This document shows, piece by piece, positions 8,071-15,630 of a DNA stretch of 64,000 nt. Positions within the stretch are counted from its first letter, which is position 1. Every line of letters begins with the position of its first letter. Below the pieces are notes generated by a model. The model did no database searches. It saw only the letters and a list, made by a program, of their open reading frames with translations, and was not told where the DNA came from. The translations under genes were made by a program, and so were the position numbers. Origin of the DNA: Melghirimyces thermohalophilus (GTDB lineage: Bacteria; Bacillota; Bacilli; Thermoactinomycetales; DSM-45169); the NCBI RefSeq assembly GCF_900102685.1, contig NZ_FMZA01000009.1, positions 1 to 64,000 of the forward strand. The letters run 5' to 3'.

Positions 8071-8943
8071 ATGATAGTTTTTATAGTGAACCAGCGGTCT
8101 GGAAACGGGAACGGGGGGAAGGTTTGGCGGACGCTTGAAAAACGTTTGTATGAAAAAGAAGCTTCGTTTGAAGTGGTTTATACTGAATATCCCGGTCACG
8201 CCACGGAACTGGCTAAGATGGCTGCCCAAAAGAAGGAGATTCGTGCCGTGATAGCGGTGGGAGGTGATGGAACGATCCATGAAGTAGCTGGGGGGTTGAT
8301 CGGCACCTCCATCACCCTGGGTTGCATACCTGCCGGATCCGGCAATGATTTTGCCCGGACACGGGGAATTTCAACGGATCCGTTGCAGGCCCTGGAGCAG
8401 ATGCTTACGGGTGAACCCGAGGTTGTTGATACGCTTCGAGTGAACGGAGAGGTGACCATCGGCACAGCGGGGGTCGGTTTTGACGCCAGTGTATCTCAGG
8501 CGGTCAACCGATCTTCGGTAAAACGATGGCTAAAGAAAGCCGTCTATGTATGGGAACTGATTCGGCTCTTATTTACTTTTCAACCCCAAAACGTCACTGT
8601 CACCCTGGATGGAAATCGAAAGCAAGTATCCGGTGTCTGGTTGATCGCCGTCGCCAATATCCCTTTCTACGGAGGAGGCATGAAAATCTGTCCTGAAGCC
8701 TCCAACCGGGATGGCTTGTTGGATATCTGTATCGTCAGAGACGTTAGCCGTTGGAAAATACTCTTCGTGTTCCCTCGGGTCTTTCAGGGCACTCATGTCA
8801 GTCACCCAGCGGTAGAAATGATGAAGGGAACACGATTAGAAGTGGAGTCGAGCCCCCCTTTGTTGATCCATACCGACGGTGAGGTGATCGGAAAAACACC
8901 GGTTGAGATGGAGATTGTCCCCAATAGTCTCCAGGTGATATAA
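8071..8943 (+). CDS. Diacylglycerol/lipid kinase family protein
   Basis: This 290-residue protein belongs to the DAGK catalytic superfamily (YegS/BmrU/DgkB-like), which phosphorylates lipids such as diacylglycerol with ATP. The signature VGGDGTIHEVAGGL (residues about 67-80) and the second motif IPAGSGNDFAR are intact. The C-terminal half carries the substrate-side beta sandwich and ends with the usual HTDGE segment. The actual lipid cannot be read from the sequence. It is the last gene before a terminator, convergent with yyaC. Confidence 0.85.
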   Translation: MIVFIVNQRSGNGNGGKVWRTLEKRLYEKEASFEVVYTEYPGHATELAKMAAQKKEIRAVIAVGGDGTIHEVAGGLIGTSITLGCIPAGSGNDFARTRGISTDPLQALEQMLTGEPEVVDTLRVNGEVTIGTAGVGFDASVSQAVNRSSVKRWLKKAVYVWELIRLLFTFQPQNVTVTLDGNRKQVSGVWLIAVANIPFYGGGMKICPEASNRDGLLDICIVRDVSRWKILFVFPRVFQGTHVSHPAVEMMKGTRLEVESSPPLLIHTDGEVIGKTPVEMEIVPNSLQVI

Positions 8944-8956
8944 AAGAGATTTCCTG

Positions 8957-8990
8957 CTGCCCGTTTACCCCTGTTGGCGGGCGGTTTTTT
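8957..8990 (+). terminator. Rho-independent terminator after the lipid kinase gene
   Basis: CTGCCCG (8957-8963) pairs with CGGGCGG (8978-8984), followed by six T. It overlaps the 3' end of convergent yyaC by two bases. Confidence 0.85.
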
Positions 8991-9579
8991 ATTGAGGTTG
9001 TTGTTTGATCCGAGACACAGCTACCGCTTCGATCGCTGAGGCGATCACATGGGCCATCTTCATCACCATGTTGAGACGCGTATTCTGCAAAACGAAATAC
9101 TCCATAAATCCGGAAACATTGACAATGCCGGTCATATGAATCTGGCCGACTGAAGGCAGCTGTTTATTCACCCCGGCTCCCGGTCTGAGCGGCCCGTTTT
9201 TCACTTGGATCGAGCCCACATTGGCCAATTGGCCCAAACAGGCATCGATAGCAATGATTCGGGGGTTTTTCAATTCTTTCTCCATTCTGGATAAGGCCTG
9301 ATTCAAGTTCACCGCATGAACAGGCTCGTCCAATGTCCCGTATACCCGCAGCGCCGGCAGGGCGAGGGACTCCAAGCGGGTACCCACGAGGGGGCCGAGG
9401 GCGTCGCCTGTGGACCGGTCGGTACCGATACAGATACAGGCCAACTCCCGGTAACCAGGATACAGTCCGAGCACCTGATCCAGCTGGTCCGCACACTGGT
9501 GTTCTGCGCTGGGATGGGCATAATGCACCCGTGCCGGATCCGGGATCCCTGAACCGGAGTGAGGGGCAGGTTTGCGCAT
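8989..9579 (-). CDS. yyaC: Spore protease-like protein YyaC
   Basis: YyaC is a sporulation-specific protein with a GPR/HybD-like protease fold. The 196-residue product has the family core ACICIGTDRSTGDALGPLVG (residues about 50-69) and AIDACLGQ near residue 110. Start ATG 9579 is preceded by GGAGGT 8 nt upstream. It stands alone on the minus strand between two plus-strand units, as expected for a gene under its own spore-specific promoter. It supports the host being an endospore former. Confidence 0.9.
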   Translation of the reverse strand: MRKPAPHSGSGIPDPARVHYAHPSAEHQCADQLDQVLGLYPGYRELACICIGTDRSTGDALGPLVGTRLESLALPALRVYGTLDEPVHAVNLNQALSRMEKELKNPRIIAIDACLGQLANVGSIQVKNGPLRPGAGVNKQLPSVGQIHMTGIVNVSGFMEYFVLQNTRLNMVMKMAHVIASAIEAVAVSRIKQQPQ

Positions 9580-9680
9580 GGCCGTCTACCTCCAAAAAAA
9601 GGGGATAGAATCTTTACCAGTATACGGACATCGCTAAGGAAATATACATGGTAGGGACAACCCGGACAAGGGGGATCAAT

Positions 9681-10718
9681 ATGCGCTTTCAACTGTGGCA
9701 TTCCTTGAAGATCAGCATGACGATCATCGGAACGATGATCGGTGCCGGATTTGCTTCTGGACGTGAAATATGGGAGTTTTTTGGTTCCTACGGGGATGGC
9801 AGCAGCTCCATTATCCTACTGTCCACTTTTCTCACCTTTACCTCTACGGTGGTTATCCTCAAAATCAGTTGGAAATATAAGACGCAGCATTATTCCGAGG
9901 TGTTGAACCAAGTGATCGGAGCGCGGATGAGCCGGGTTTTTGATTATCTGGTCATGCTGTTCCTGTTGACCAGCACCTTAGTGATGGTAGCGGGAAGCGG
10001 GGCCACTTTTCAACAGTGGAACAGCTCCTACACCCTGGGGGTTTTAGTGATGGTAGCTGCCGTTTTATTGATTCTCCTGTTTGATTTGAAGGGATTGATG
10101 TCGATGAATTCCGTACTGATTCCGGTGATGGTCTCGGTGCTGATCTTCGTCTGCCTTCAGTTTCTTCAAAACAGCGGCTGGTTTCTGACCACCGATCATC
10201 CGAAAACAACCTCTCTCCCTGTCTGGCCCTCCGCAATTACATACACCGCCTTTAACACCATGTCCCTGCTGGCTGTCCTGTCCACCATGGGAAGACAGAT
10301 TCGTCATCCGGCGGAAATTTGGGTATCCGGTGGAGTCAGCTCGCTCTGTCTCGGGATGCTGGCCTTTCTGTATAATTATTCATTGCTGCGTGTGGACAGC
10401 CTGGTCTCTCAATATGAGATTCCCCTGTTTGCCTTGGTGCGGGACTATTCTCCCATCTGGGTGCTCAGTATCTCATTGGTGTTATGGATGGCGATTTACA
10501 CGACGGCGGTCAGCAATGTTTACGGTCTTTCCCACCGTCTGTCGGAACTCCTCCCCTTCCCCCCCTGGGTGATCGGCGGGACGGTTATTTTGTTGTTGGT
10601 CCCTCTAACCCGGCTGGGATTTGCCACATTGGTCAATTATTTATATCCCCTCTTCGGGGTGATCAATTTGTTCATTCTGACGATGGTCCTCTTGTACCCT
10701 ATCATGAAAGAGGGGTAA
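9681..10718 (+). CDS. YkvI-like polytopic membrane transporter
   Basis: A 345-residue protein with about ten hydrophobic segments. The start of the first helix, TIIGTMIGAGFASGREIWEFF, is the hallmark of the YkvI family, distant relatives of amino-acid/sodium symporters. ATG 9681 is chosen because AAGGGGG lies 6 nt upstream, whereas the in-frame ATG at 9648 has none. Substrate is unknown. It is divergent from yyaC. Confidence 0.82.
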   Translation: MRFQLWHSLKISMTIIGTMIGAGFASGREIWEFFGSYGDGSSSIILLSTFLTFTSTVVILKISWKYKTQHYSEVLNQVIGARMSRVFDYLVMLFLLTSTLVMVAGSGATFQQWNSSYTLGVLVMVAAVLLILLFDLKGLMSMNSVLIPVMVSVLIFVCLQFLQNSGWFLTTDHPKTTSLPVWPSAITYTAFNTMSLLAVLSTMGRQIRHPAEIWVSGGVSSLCLGMLAFLYNYSLLRVDSLVSQYEIPLFALVRDYSPIWVLSISLVLWMAIYTTAVSNVYGLSHRLSELLPFPPWVIGGTVILLLVPLTRLGFATLVNYLYPLFGVINLFILTMVLLYPIMKEG

Positions 10719-10787
10719 TCGATCGAGTGGGATTTCTCCTCCTTTATATGTACAATATGAGCATAGAGAGAAGAGGAGGTGGATGAT

Positions 10788-11399
10788 ATGTGGTATCGGT
10801 TGGGGCAGTGGATGCTGCGCGTAATTTTGCGCGTATATCACCGAGCGGAAGTCCAAGGGCTGGACCGCGTTCCCCGGCAAGGTCCTTTTTTATTGGTAGG
10901 GAATCATATCAGTTATCTAGATCCTTTTTACATCGCGGCCCAGTTGCCGCAGCGGATCTCCTTTATGGCGAAGGCGGAATCCTTCTCCCACCCTTTTACC
11001 CAATGGTTTTTGCGCAAAGTGGATGCCTTTCCCGTCAGGCGAGAAGAAGCGGATGTACGAGCGATGCGATCAGCCTTAGCCCGGTTGCGCAATGATCAAG
11101 TGGTGGGCCTCTTCCCGGAGGGAAGGCGACGGGAAGCGGAACCCCCGACCGAACTGAAAGGGGGCGCCTCTTACCTGGCCCTTCGCGCCCAGGTGCCTGT
11201 CATCCCTGTTTGGATCGAGGGGACCGACCGTGCCTTGCCCCGCAAGGGCCGCTGGATCCGGCCGGCCAAAGTGCGAATTTACTTCGGGGAACCGATCCAG
11301 AAGATTCCGGCCGGAAAAAACCGGGAAGATCAGGAACGGATTCACCAGATGATCATGAGCGCTTTCCGGCAATTGGCGGAACAGAAGGTTGCCGAATAG
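10788..11399 (+). CDS. plsC: 1-acyl-sn-glycerol-3-phosphate acyltransferase (PlsC)
   Basis: This enzyme acylates lysophosphatidic acid to phosphatidic acid in membrane lipid synthesis. The 203-residue product has the catalytic NHISYLD (HX4D, about residue 40), the substrate-binding FPEGRRR (about residue 110), and the downstream VPVIPVWIEGTD block. ATG 10788 is placed 8 nt after GGAGG; an alternative GTG lies at 10779, overlapping the ribosome site. A basic, hydrophobic N terminus suggests peripheral membrane association. Confidence 0.88.
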   Translation: MWYRLGQWMLRVILRVYHRAEVQGLDRVPRQGPFLLVGNHISYLDPFYIAAQLPQRISFMAKAESFSHPFTQWFLRKVDAFPVRREEADVRAMRSALARLRNDQVVGLFPEGRRREAEPPTELKGGASYLALRAQVPVIPVWIEGTDRALPRKGRWIRPAKVRIYFGEPIQKIPAGKNREDQERIHQMIMSAFRQLAEQKVAE

Positions 11400-11447
11400 C
11401 CGCCCGTTTTTCTATAATGGATGCAAGAAATAAGGGGGACGGTGGCG

Positions 11448-11669
11448 ATGGAGCGGAAACAATTTGCATTGGGGGACGTTGTGGAGATGAAAAAACCCCA
11501 TCCCTGCGGCACCAATGCATGGAAGGTCATCCGGATGGGGATGGATATCCGAATGAAATGTACCGGTTGCGGACACAGTGTCCTCCTACCGAGGTCCCGC
11601 TTTGAGAAGCGGATGAAACGCGTTTTACAGAGATCTCCTCAAGATGAAAACCGTGCGGGCGGGGTTTGA
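11448..11669 (+). CDS. DUF951 small zinc-ribbon-like protein
   Basis: A 73-residue protein with the DUF951 signature GDVVEMKKPHPCGTNAW followed by IRMKCTGCGHSVLLPR; one Cys near residue 23 and a CxxC pair suggest a metal or nucleic-acid site. The family is nearly always found immediately upstream of ychF in Bacillota, as here. Function is unknown. ATG 11448 is preferred (AAGGGGG 9 nt upstream) over an in-frame ATG at 11421. Confidence 0.88.
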   Translation: MERKQFALGDVVEMKKPHPCGTNAWKVIRMGMDIRMKCTGCGHSVLLPRSRFEKRMKRVLQRSPQDENRAGGV

Positions 11670-11684
11670 GCTCGGCTTACGGTG

Positions 11685-11713
11685 GAAGCTCCCCGGGCTG
11701 GGGAGCTTCTTTT
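11685..11713 (+). terminator. Rho-independent terminator after DUF951 gene
   Basis: GAAGCTCCCC (11685-11694) and GGGGAGCTTC (11700-11709) form a perfect 10-bp stem followed by TTTT. Confidence 0.9.
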
Positions 11714-11743
11714 CCGTGGTTTAGTACCGCTGGAATGCTGACC

Positions 11744-11773
11744 ATGACATTTCCCGCTTCCTTTCGCTATAAT
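11744..11773 (+). promoter_or_regulatory. Sigma-A-type promoter of ychF
   Basis: ATGACA (11744-11749), an 18-bp spacer and TATAAT (11768-11773). It lies between the upstream terminator and ychF, giving a 5' leader of about 75 nt. Confidence 0.65.
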
Positions 11774-11794
11774 GGACGGAGGTTGTAACCGACT

Positions 11795-11827
11795 GCGGGC
11801 CGATACCGAGCTGGGGCCCGCCTTTTT
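11795..11827 (+). terminator. Terminator-like hairpin in the ychF leader (possible attenuator)
   Basis: GCGGGCC (11795-11801) pairs with GGCCCGC (11815-11821), followed by CTTTTT. It lies downstream of the predicted ychF promoter and 30 bp before the ychF start, so it would interrupt the leader unless an alternative fold or factor prevents it. Confidence 0.55.
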
Positions 11828-11857
11828 AGGCCGACTAAACAGAGGAGTTGAACAGGA

Positions 11858-12958
11858 ATGCCGCTTACAACTGGGATCGTCGGTTTGCCTAACGTGGGTA
11901 AATCGACGTTGTTTAATGCAATTACCCGGGCCGGTGCGGAATCGGCCAACTACCCCTTTTGTACAATCGATCCCAATGTGGGGGTTGTAGATGTACCTGA
12001 TCCGCGCTTGCAAGGGCTGGCTGAGATGGTCCGCCCCCGTAAGGTGACTCCGACATCCTTCCAGTTCACCGATATCGCCGGATTGGTGAAAGGGGCCAGC
12101 AAAGGGGAAGGATTGGGCAACCAATTTTTGTCCCATATCCGGGAAGTGGATGCGATCATCCATGTGGTACGTTGTTTTGAAGGTGGCAATATCACCCATG
12201 TTTCTGGACAGGTGGATCCAGTCAGCGATATGGAAACGATCAACCTGGAATTGGTGCTGGCGGACTTAGAAACGGTGGAGCGCCGGTTGAACCGGGTGGC
12301 TCGCCAGAAGAAGAGCGGGGAAGCCGAGGCGATCAAAGAACATGCGGTTCTGGAAAAATTGCAGCAGGTTTTAGCTGATGGGAAACCGGCCCGGTCATTG
12401 GAGCTGGATGAGGAGGAATTGGAGCGGATTCGTTCCCTCAACCTGCTCACCTTGAAAAAAGTGCTTTACGCTGCCAATGTGTCCGAGGATGATGTGGCTG
12501 CACCGGAGGAGAACCCCCATGTGCAAGCTCTTCAACAACAAGCCGCTCGAGAAGGAGCGGAGACGGTGGTCATCAGCGCCCAGCTGGAAGCGGAGATAGT
12601 GGAACTGGACGGAGAAGAACGGAAGCAGTTTCTTGAGGATCTGGGCCTGGAATCCTCTGGGCTGGACCGGTTGGTGTCTGCAGCCTATCGGTTGCTGGGG
12701 TTGATCACCTATTTTACAGCGGGGGAACAGGAGGTCCGGGCCTGGACCATCCGAGAGGGAACCCGGGCTCCCCAAGCGGCCGGCGTCATCCATTCCGATT
12801 TTGAACGGGGCTTCATCCGCGCCGAAGTGATCTCATATGAGGATCTGATGCGAGCCGGATCTCAGGCGGCAGCTCGGGACCAGGGGCTGCTGCGGTCCGA
12901 GGGCAAGGATTACGTAGTCAAAGATGGGGATGTTGTCCATTTCCGGTTCAATGTTTGA
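11858..12958 (+). CDS. ychF: Ribosome-associated GTPase/ATPase YchF
   Basis: YchF is an Obg-related P-loop protein that binds ribosomes and in many species prefers ATP. The 366-residue product carries G1 (GLPNVGKSTLFNA, residues about 8-20), G3 (DIAGLVKGA), the family-specific variant of G4, a coiled-coil insertion and a C-terminal TGS domain (EVRAWTIREGTRAPQAAG). Length matches the family exactly. The start ATG follows GAGGAG. Confidence 0.96.
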   Translation: MPLTTGIVGLPNVGKSTLFNAITRAGAESANYPFCTIDPNVGVVDVPDPRLQGLAEMVRPRKVTPTSFQFTDIAGLVKGASKGEGLGNQFLSHIREVDAIIHVVRCFEGGNITHVSGQVDPVSDMETINLELVLADLETVERRLNRVARQKKSGEAEAIKEHAVLEKLQQVLADGKPARSLELDEEELERIRSLNLLTLKKVLYAANVSEDDVAAPEENPHVQALQQQAAREGAETVVISAQLEAEIVELDGEERKQFLEDLGLESSGLDRLVSAAYRLLGLITYFTAGEQEVRAWTIREGTRAPQAAGVIHSDFERGFIRAEVISYEDLMRAGSQAAARDQGLLRSEGKDYVVKDGDVVHFRFNV

Positions 12959-12992
12959 TGAAGGAAGATTCCCTTGTGAAGGGGGTTGCTCC

Positions 12993-13021
12993 TTGCCTTT
13001 CCACTCCTCCTCTGATAGAAT
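12993..13021 (+). promoter_or_regulatory. Sigma-A promoter of rpsF-ssb-rpsR
   Basis: TTGCCT (12993-12998), a 17-bp spacer and TAGAAT (13016-13021). It gives a leader of about 75 nt before rpsF. Confidence 0.7.
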
Positions 13022-13053
13022 GTAGTATCGTGGATATAGGATATTCACTCCTT

Positions 13054-13078
13054 GCTCCATTAGCGGGATGGAGCCGTT
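13054..13078 (+). promoter_or_regulatory. Candidate S6:S18 autoregulatory leader hairpin
   Basis: GCTCCAT (13054-13060) and ATGGAGC (13068-13074) form a 7-bp stem with loop TAGCGGG, followed by CCG-containing sequence just upstream of the rpsF ribosome site. Many Firmicute rpsF leaders bind the S6:S18 complex through a CCG-bearing hairpin. The match here is by position and a simple stem only. Confidence 0.4.
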
Positions 13079-13102
13079 TCAGTCCAGAAGGAGGTGTAGA
13101 GA

Positions 13103-13396
13103 ATGCATAAGTACGAACTGATGTACATCACCCGTCCTGAGCTGGATGAGGAAGCTCTGAACACCCAGCGGGAAAAGGTTCAGGCTGTGATCGCTCAGAA
13201 CAACGGGGAAGATATTGAGCTGGAGCATTTCGGCAAGCGGCGTTTGGCTTACCTGATTGACAACTATCGGGAAGGCGTATACACCGTAGTTACGTTCACC
13301 GGCAACGAAGATACCGTGAACGAGCTGGGACGCCATTTGAAGCTCAACGACGATGTGATTCGTCACATGATCATCAACATTGACGATAAAGAGTAA
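13103..13396 (+). CDS. rpsF: 30S ribosomal protein S6
   Basis: A 97-residue S6, starting MHKYELMYITRPELDEEA and carrying the conserved GKRRLAYLI, which contacts S18 and 16S rRNA. AGGAGGTG lies 7 nt before the ATG. It is first in the classical rpsF-ssb-rpsR operon. Confidence 0.97.
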   Translation: MHKYELMYITRPELDEEALNTQREKVQAVIAQNNGEDIELEHFGKRRLAYLIDNYREGVYTVVTFTGNEDTVNELGRHLKLNDDVIRHMIINIDDKE

Positions 13397-13438
13397 GGGC
13401 ATGTCGCGGAAATCCAAGCGGCTTAGGAGGGGTTGCCG

Positions 13439-13897
13439 ATGTTAAATCGGGTGGTATTGATCGGCCGCCTGACCTGGGATCCCGAGCTTCGTTACACCCC
13501 CAATGGTGTCGCCGTCACCAGCTTTCGACTGGCGGTGGATCGTCCGTTCACCAACCAGCAGGGGGAGCGGGAGACCGACTTTATCGATATCGTTGTCTGG
13601 CGACAACTTGCGGAAACGGTCGCCAACTATATGAAAAAAGGACGGTTGGTCGCCGTTGAGGGACGGCTGCAGGTACGAAGTTTCGAAAATAACGAAGGGC
13701 GACGGATTCGCGTTTCCGAAGTGGTCGGGGACAATGTCCGCTTTTTGGACCGTGGCGGTGATCGCAGCGGCGGTTCCGGGTTTAATCAGGGTTATGACAA
13801 CCCCGGCGGCATGAGTAAGGACCGTGGCCCCTCCGACGATCCCTTTGCCGATGACGGCAAGCCGATCGACATTTCCGATGATGATCTGCCCTTCTGA
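13439..13897 (+). CDS. ssb: Single-stranded DNA-binding protein
   Basis: A 152-residue SSB with an N-terminal OB fold ([20 protein letters not shown] through about residue 105), a Gly/Asp-rich flexible linker, and the acidic C-terminal tip ending DDDLPF that recruits replication and repair proteins. ATG 13439 is set 6 nt after AGGAGGGG; a TTG six bases earlier is less likely. Confidence 0.97.
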   Translation: MLNRVVLIGRLTWDPELRYTPNGVAVTSFRLAVDRPFTNQQGERETDFIDIVVWRQLAETVANYMKKGRLVAVEGRLQVRSFENNEGRRIRVSEVVGDNVRFLDRGGDRSGGSGFNQGYDNPGGMSKDRGPSDDPFADDGKPIDISDDDLPF

Positions 13898-13938
13898 TGA
13901 TACGCAAACGATCACAGTAGAGGAAAGGGGGTTCTTCT

Positions 13939-14166
13939 ATGGCCCGCCGTCGAGGGAATAAGCGCCGCAAAGTGTGTTACTTTACGGTGAACAAAATCAA
14001 GTATATCGATTACAAGGATGTGGATCTGCTCCGTAAGTTTATCAGCGAACGGGGTAAAATCCTTCCCCGCCGTGTGACGGGGACTTCCTCCAAATATCAG
14101 CGGCAACTGACCCGGGCAATCAAACGCGCCCGGCAAATGGCTTTGCTGCCGTACACCACGGATTAA
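13939..14166 (+). CDS. rpsR: 30S ribosomal protein S18
   Basis: A 75-residue S18 with the family core [20 protein letters not shown] and [11 protein letters not shown]. The N terminus is highly basic ([15 protein letters not shown]). Its single Cys follows the arginine-lysine stretch, as in S18 forms with a reduced zinc site. It ends the rpsF operon before a terminator. Confidence 0.97.
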   Translation: MARRRGNKRRKVCYFTVNKIKYIDYKDVDLLRKFISERGKILPRRVTGTSSKYQRQLTRAIKRARQMALLPYTTD

Positions 14167-14177
14167 AAGCCGGAGGG

Positions 14178-14207
14178 AAGGGGCGTGAGAAACGCCCCTT
14201 CTTTTTT
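14178..14207 (+). terminator. Terminator of rpsF-ssb-rpsR
   Basis: AAGGGGCG (14178-14185) pairs with CGCCCCTT (14193-14200) and is followed by CTTTTTT. Confidence 0.9.
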
Positions 14208-14304
14208 CATTCCGTCCGGTTCCCACTGGCGAAAAAAAGGAGATTGGCCCTCGGCTGTTGAACATAGCCATAGATCCAAGACCTTTTAAAGGAGTGCGGG
14301 AACC

Positions 14305-14616
14305 ATGAGCAGGCCGGAGCGAAGCATGCACATCGCCAAGAGCATGAAAGTGATTGAATGGTTGAAAACGGAAATCCTGGATCAGATCGCAAACCTGTAT
14401 AAAGGGTTACATACAGCCAATCAGTCCCTGATCGCCGACAGCCTGGCCAGTTTAGTGGTAGCGACCTACGTACTGGCCCGACGGGTGGGGCTTTCTTTCA
14501 GGGAGGTGGATCAGGCGGTCACCAGGAAACTCCGGGAAGCCGCGCAGGAGCGGCACCAACTGGAAGATTGGTATGGTGATCTGTCCCAGTTGGAAGAGTA
14601 TATCAATAAGAGGTGA
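14305..14616 (+). CDS. MazG-like family protein
   Basis: A 103-residue mostly helical protein containing KVIEWLKTEILDQIANLYKG and ADSLASLVVATYVLARRVG. This pattern matches the short MazG-like proteins found near rpsR in Bacilli. The metal-binding EExxE motif of true MazG pyrophosphatases is not evident, so enzymatic activity is uncertain. It precedes yybS by 7 bp and probably shares its transcript. Confidence 0.7.
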   Translation: MSRPERSMHIAKSMKVIEWLKTEILDQIANLYKGLHTANQSLIADSLASLVVATYVLARRVGLSFREVDQAVTRKLREAAQERHQLEDWYGDLSQLEEYINKR

Positions 14617-14623
14617 ACCAGTA

Positions 14624-15532
14624 TTGTCACGTTTTCATGTCCGTGACGGGTTGGTGACCATTGCCCTGTTTTTTGTCAGCACGTTGACGCTTTTCACCCC
14701 TCTTTCCCTGTTAACCGTCTGGTTTCTCCCCCTCCCTTTTCTCCTGTATGCTGCTAAACACGGTTGGTTGTCTGCCCTTTTGCCTGCCGGCATCGGGGCT
14801 CTCTCTCTGTGGGCAGTATCTGGTCACCCGCTCAATGTTGGGTGGGTTATGGCGGTAGCTGTCACCGGAATCACCATGGGGGAATTGTACCGCCGCTCGC
14901 AGACCACCGGCACCGATGTGGTGTTGGGCGGGTTGACGGCAGTCTGGGTGGGTTCCCTTCTCTTGTTGGTCATCGCCTCCTTCTCCTTCAACATGATGGA
15001 CCGATTGGATGCCCTGTTGGCACAGGAATGGGAGCAAAATAAGGAAATGCTTCGCGCCTACGGGATGGAGGATTCCCTGCCGGAGCTTCCTCCCGTCGCC
15101 GCTGTGATCCCCGGAATGATTTTTTTGCTGGCAGTGCCCATCCCCTTGCTCAATCTGGTGGTTGGGCGTCGGTGGCTCCGTCGGCGGGGATTTCCCGGGA
15201 AATATTTGCCCCCCTTCGGGGAATGGCGACTGCCGAGACCCTTTTTTTATTTCTACTTCGTCTCCCTGCTTCTGTTGATCCTGTTTGGCCTGGGGGAAAA
15301 CGCCAACCTGATGTTGCTAGGAAATGCTGCCGCTGTTTTGTTCACTCTGTTTATCGTCCAGGGACTGGCTTTTATCACCTGGCTGCTGGAACGAAGCGGG
15401 AAGAGCAAAGGCTGGCTGGTGTTGGTGGTGTTTTTGACCCTCTTGATCCCTGTGGCAGGAATGGTGGTTCATCTAATAGGGATTGTCGATTGCGGGACGC
15501 GTATTCGAAATCGGATTCGGGGAGAAAAATAA
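14624..15532 (+). CDS. yybS: YybS/DUF2232 membrane protein
   Basis: A 302-residue polytopic protein with about eight hydrophobic segments, upstream of gdpP and rplI as in Bacillus yybS-gdpP-rplI-dnaB. The start is set at TTG 14624, with AGAGGTG about 9 nt upstream; a longer frame into the preceding gene lacks support. The family is of unknown function, with distant resemblance to S-component membrane folds of vitamin transporters. Confidence 0.75.
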   Translation: MSRFHVRDGLVTIALFFVSTLTLFTPLSLLTVWFLPLPFLLYAAKHGWLSALLPAGIGALSLWAVSGHPLNVGWVMAVAVTGITMGELYRRSQTTGTDVVLGGLTAVWVGSLLLLVIASFSFNMMDRLDALLAQEWEQNKEMLRAYGMEDSLPELPPVAAVIPGMIFLLAVPIPLLNLVVGRRWLRRRGFPGKYLPPFGEWRLPRPFFYFYFVSLLLLILFGLGENANLMLLGNAAAVLFTLFIVQGLAFITWLLERSGKSKGWLVLVVFLTLLIPVAGMVVHLIGIVDCGTRIRNRIRGEK

Positions 15533-15630
15533 GGGAATCCACAGAAGGCTTTTCAAGCTATGAATCCAACTCTCCCTGGGGTAAAATAGATCATAAATGA
15601 AAGAAACGGCCCGGGTAAGGAGATGTCTTC

